Shown: piece after piece, positions 4,790-5,684 of the stretch
How positions within the stretch are numbered: the stretch's first letter is position 1
Layout of the letters: the number at the start of each line of letters is the position of its first letter
Assembly (NCBI GenBank): GCA_002733465.1
Contig: NVVT01000008.1
Coordinates: forward strand, 51,527-57,210
Source: Kangiella sp.
GTDB taxonomy: Bacteria > Pseudomonadota > Gammaproteobacteria > Enterobacterales > Kangiellaceae
DNA length: 5,684 nucleotides
Direction: 5' to 3'
Notes under the pieces: generated by a model
Told to the model about the DNA's origin: nothing
The model's input: the letters and a program-made list of their open reading frames with translations, nothing else
The model's database searches: none
Program-made: the position numbers and the translations under genes

Positions 4790-5684
4790 ATGCAAAACGA
4801 AAATACAATATTACAGGTCAAAAATCTTACTCGCACTTTTAGTGAACAAATTGCGTTAGACAATGTTTCAATGGAGGTCAAAAAGGGGCAAGTCTTTGGC
4901 ATTGTTGGTGAAAATGGTGCAGGCAAAACAACATTAATCAAACACTTATTAGGTCAATACATTGCACAACAAGGATCTGTAAGACTATTTGGCTTAGATC
5001 CTGTAGAAGCTCCAGAAAAAGTATTAGCCAAAATTGGTTATTTGTCAGAAGAGCCAGAGTTACCCGCTTGGATGACAGTGAAAGAACTAATTAACTACAC
5101 GTCAGCTTTTTATCCTAATTGGGATCACCAATATGCCTCGGAGTTAACGGATGTCTTTTCTCTACAACTCAATAAGAGAGTAAGTGAATTATCCAAGGGG
5201 CAAAAGGCTAGAGCAGGACTAGTTCTTGCTCAAGCCCATAGGCCGGAATTACTTTTATTAGACGAGCCCTCTTCAGGACTCGATCCCAATGTACGAAGAG
5301 ATATTTTGAGCGCGATAATAAAAACCGTTGCGGACGAAGGTAAAACAGTTATTTTTTCCTCACATTTATTAGAAGAAGTAGAGAGAGTAAGTGATCACTT
5401 AATGATGTTAGATAGCGGTAAAACTATACTGTTGGACTCAATGGAAAATGTATTGTCAAGTCATCATCGGTTTGTCATTAAATCAAAAGATGGGCTTAAT
5501 TTGGACGATCTTAAAAAACAATTTAATCCATCAGGTCTATTTAATAGTTCGCAAAATGGCTACGAAATTACTTTAGATTTTGATGGCAAGCAAAGTGAAA
5601 TAGAAAAATCACTTTTAGATTTCCCGTACAAAATACTTTCTCACAGAAGTATGTCCCTCAACGATATATTTGTTTCACGAAGCG
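4790..5684 (+). CDS. ABC exporter ATP-binding protein, cut by the window end
   Basis: The ATG at 4790 is preceded by GAGGT (4780-4784), and 298 codons are open to the last base without a stop. The nucleotide-binding domain is complete: Walker A GENGAGKT (40-47), signature LSKGQ (134-138), Walker B LLLLDEP (154-160), D-loop SGLD (162-165) and switch His192 in SSHLLEEVE. The expected Q-loop position reads GYLSEEP (83-89), with Glu instead of Gln. Residues from about 215 form a C-terminal extension of roughly 80 residues, ending SLNDIFVSRS at the edge, so only a few residues are probably missing. It follows the second GntR gene and should work with a permease encoded just beyond the window. The substrate is unknown. 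It is a distant paralogue of the ATPase at 2190-3041, not a recent copy. Confidence 0.93.
   Translation, partial: MQNENTILQVKNLTRTFSEQIALDNVSMEVKKGQVFGIVGENGAGKTTLIKHLLGQYIAQQGSVRLFGLDPVEAPEKVLAKIGYLSEEPELPAWMTVKELINYTSAFYPNWDHQYASELTDVFSLQLNKRVSELSKGQKARAGLVLAQAHRPELLLLDEPSSGLDPNVRRDILSAIIKTVADEGKTVIFSSHLLEEVERVSDHLMMLDSGKTILLDSMENVLSSHHRFVIKSKDGLNLDDLKKQFNPSGLFNSSQNGYEITLDFDGKQSEIEKSLLDFPYKILSHRSMSLNDIFVSRS

Noticed and set aside
4747..4941. Minus-strand open frame of 64 codons
   Set aside because: It is antisense to the start of the second ABC ATPase, including Walker A, so it is a shadow.
2190..5684. Recent duplication of one GntR-ABC module
   Set aside because: Outside the motifs the two regulators and the two ATPases differ widely in sequence and C-terminal length, so they are old paralogues or separate acquisitions.
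1..5684. Mobile element, CRISPR, tRNA or attachment site
   Set aside because: No transposase or integrase sequence, no spaced repeats, no cloverleaf and no terminal repeats were seen on either strand.

Overview
The window looks like AT-rich chromosomal DNA of a marine gammaproteobacterium. Colwellia/Thalassotalea-like Alteromonadales are my best guess, from protein flavour, base composition by eye and Shine-Dalgarno (SD)/sigma70-style signals; this is an inference, not a database result. I see no rRNA, tRNA, CRISPR array, insertion sequence or phage gene.

Layout. At the left edge there may be the 3' end of a plus-strand gene, meeting head-on a minus-strand gene for an exported, probably outer-membrane, beta-barrel protein (85-693). 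Next comes a self-contained minus-strand unit for a 61-residue exported or membrane peptide (911-1096). It has a sigma70-like promoter containing a near-palindrome, a leader hairpin, a strong SD and a strong intrinsic terminator. The centre (1267-3430, minus strand) is a tight three-gene operon: a YtrA-type GntR repressor, an ABC ATPase and an ABC-2 permease. The repressor stop and ATPase start overlap by one base, and the permease start lies 2 bases beyond the ATPase stop with its SD inside the ATPase gene. A YdjA-like nitroreductase follows (3654-4208, minus). Diverging from it across 149 bp is a second YtrA-type regulator (4358-4732, plus) followed by a second ABC ATPase (4790 onward), which runs off the right edge. 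Its permease presumably lies outside.

How it works together. The window holds two separate GntR(YtrA)-ABC modules with a nitroreductase between them. In such modules the short one-domain-plus-tail GntR protein typically represses its own operon and is released under cell-envelope or antimicrobial stress, so that the ABC-2 exporter is made. Here both regulator promoters carry inverted repeats on or next to the probable -10 element, which fits autorepression. The substrates cannot be read from the sequence. The least explained element is the small regulated peptide gene next to the first module.
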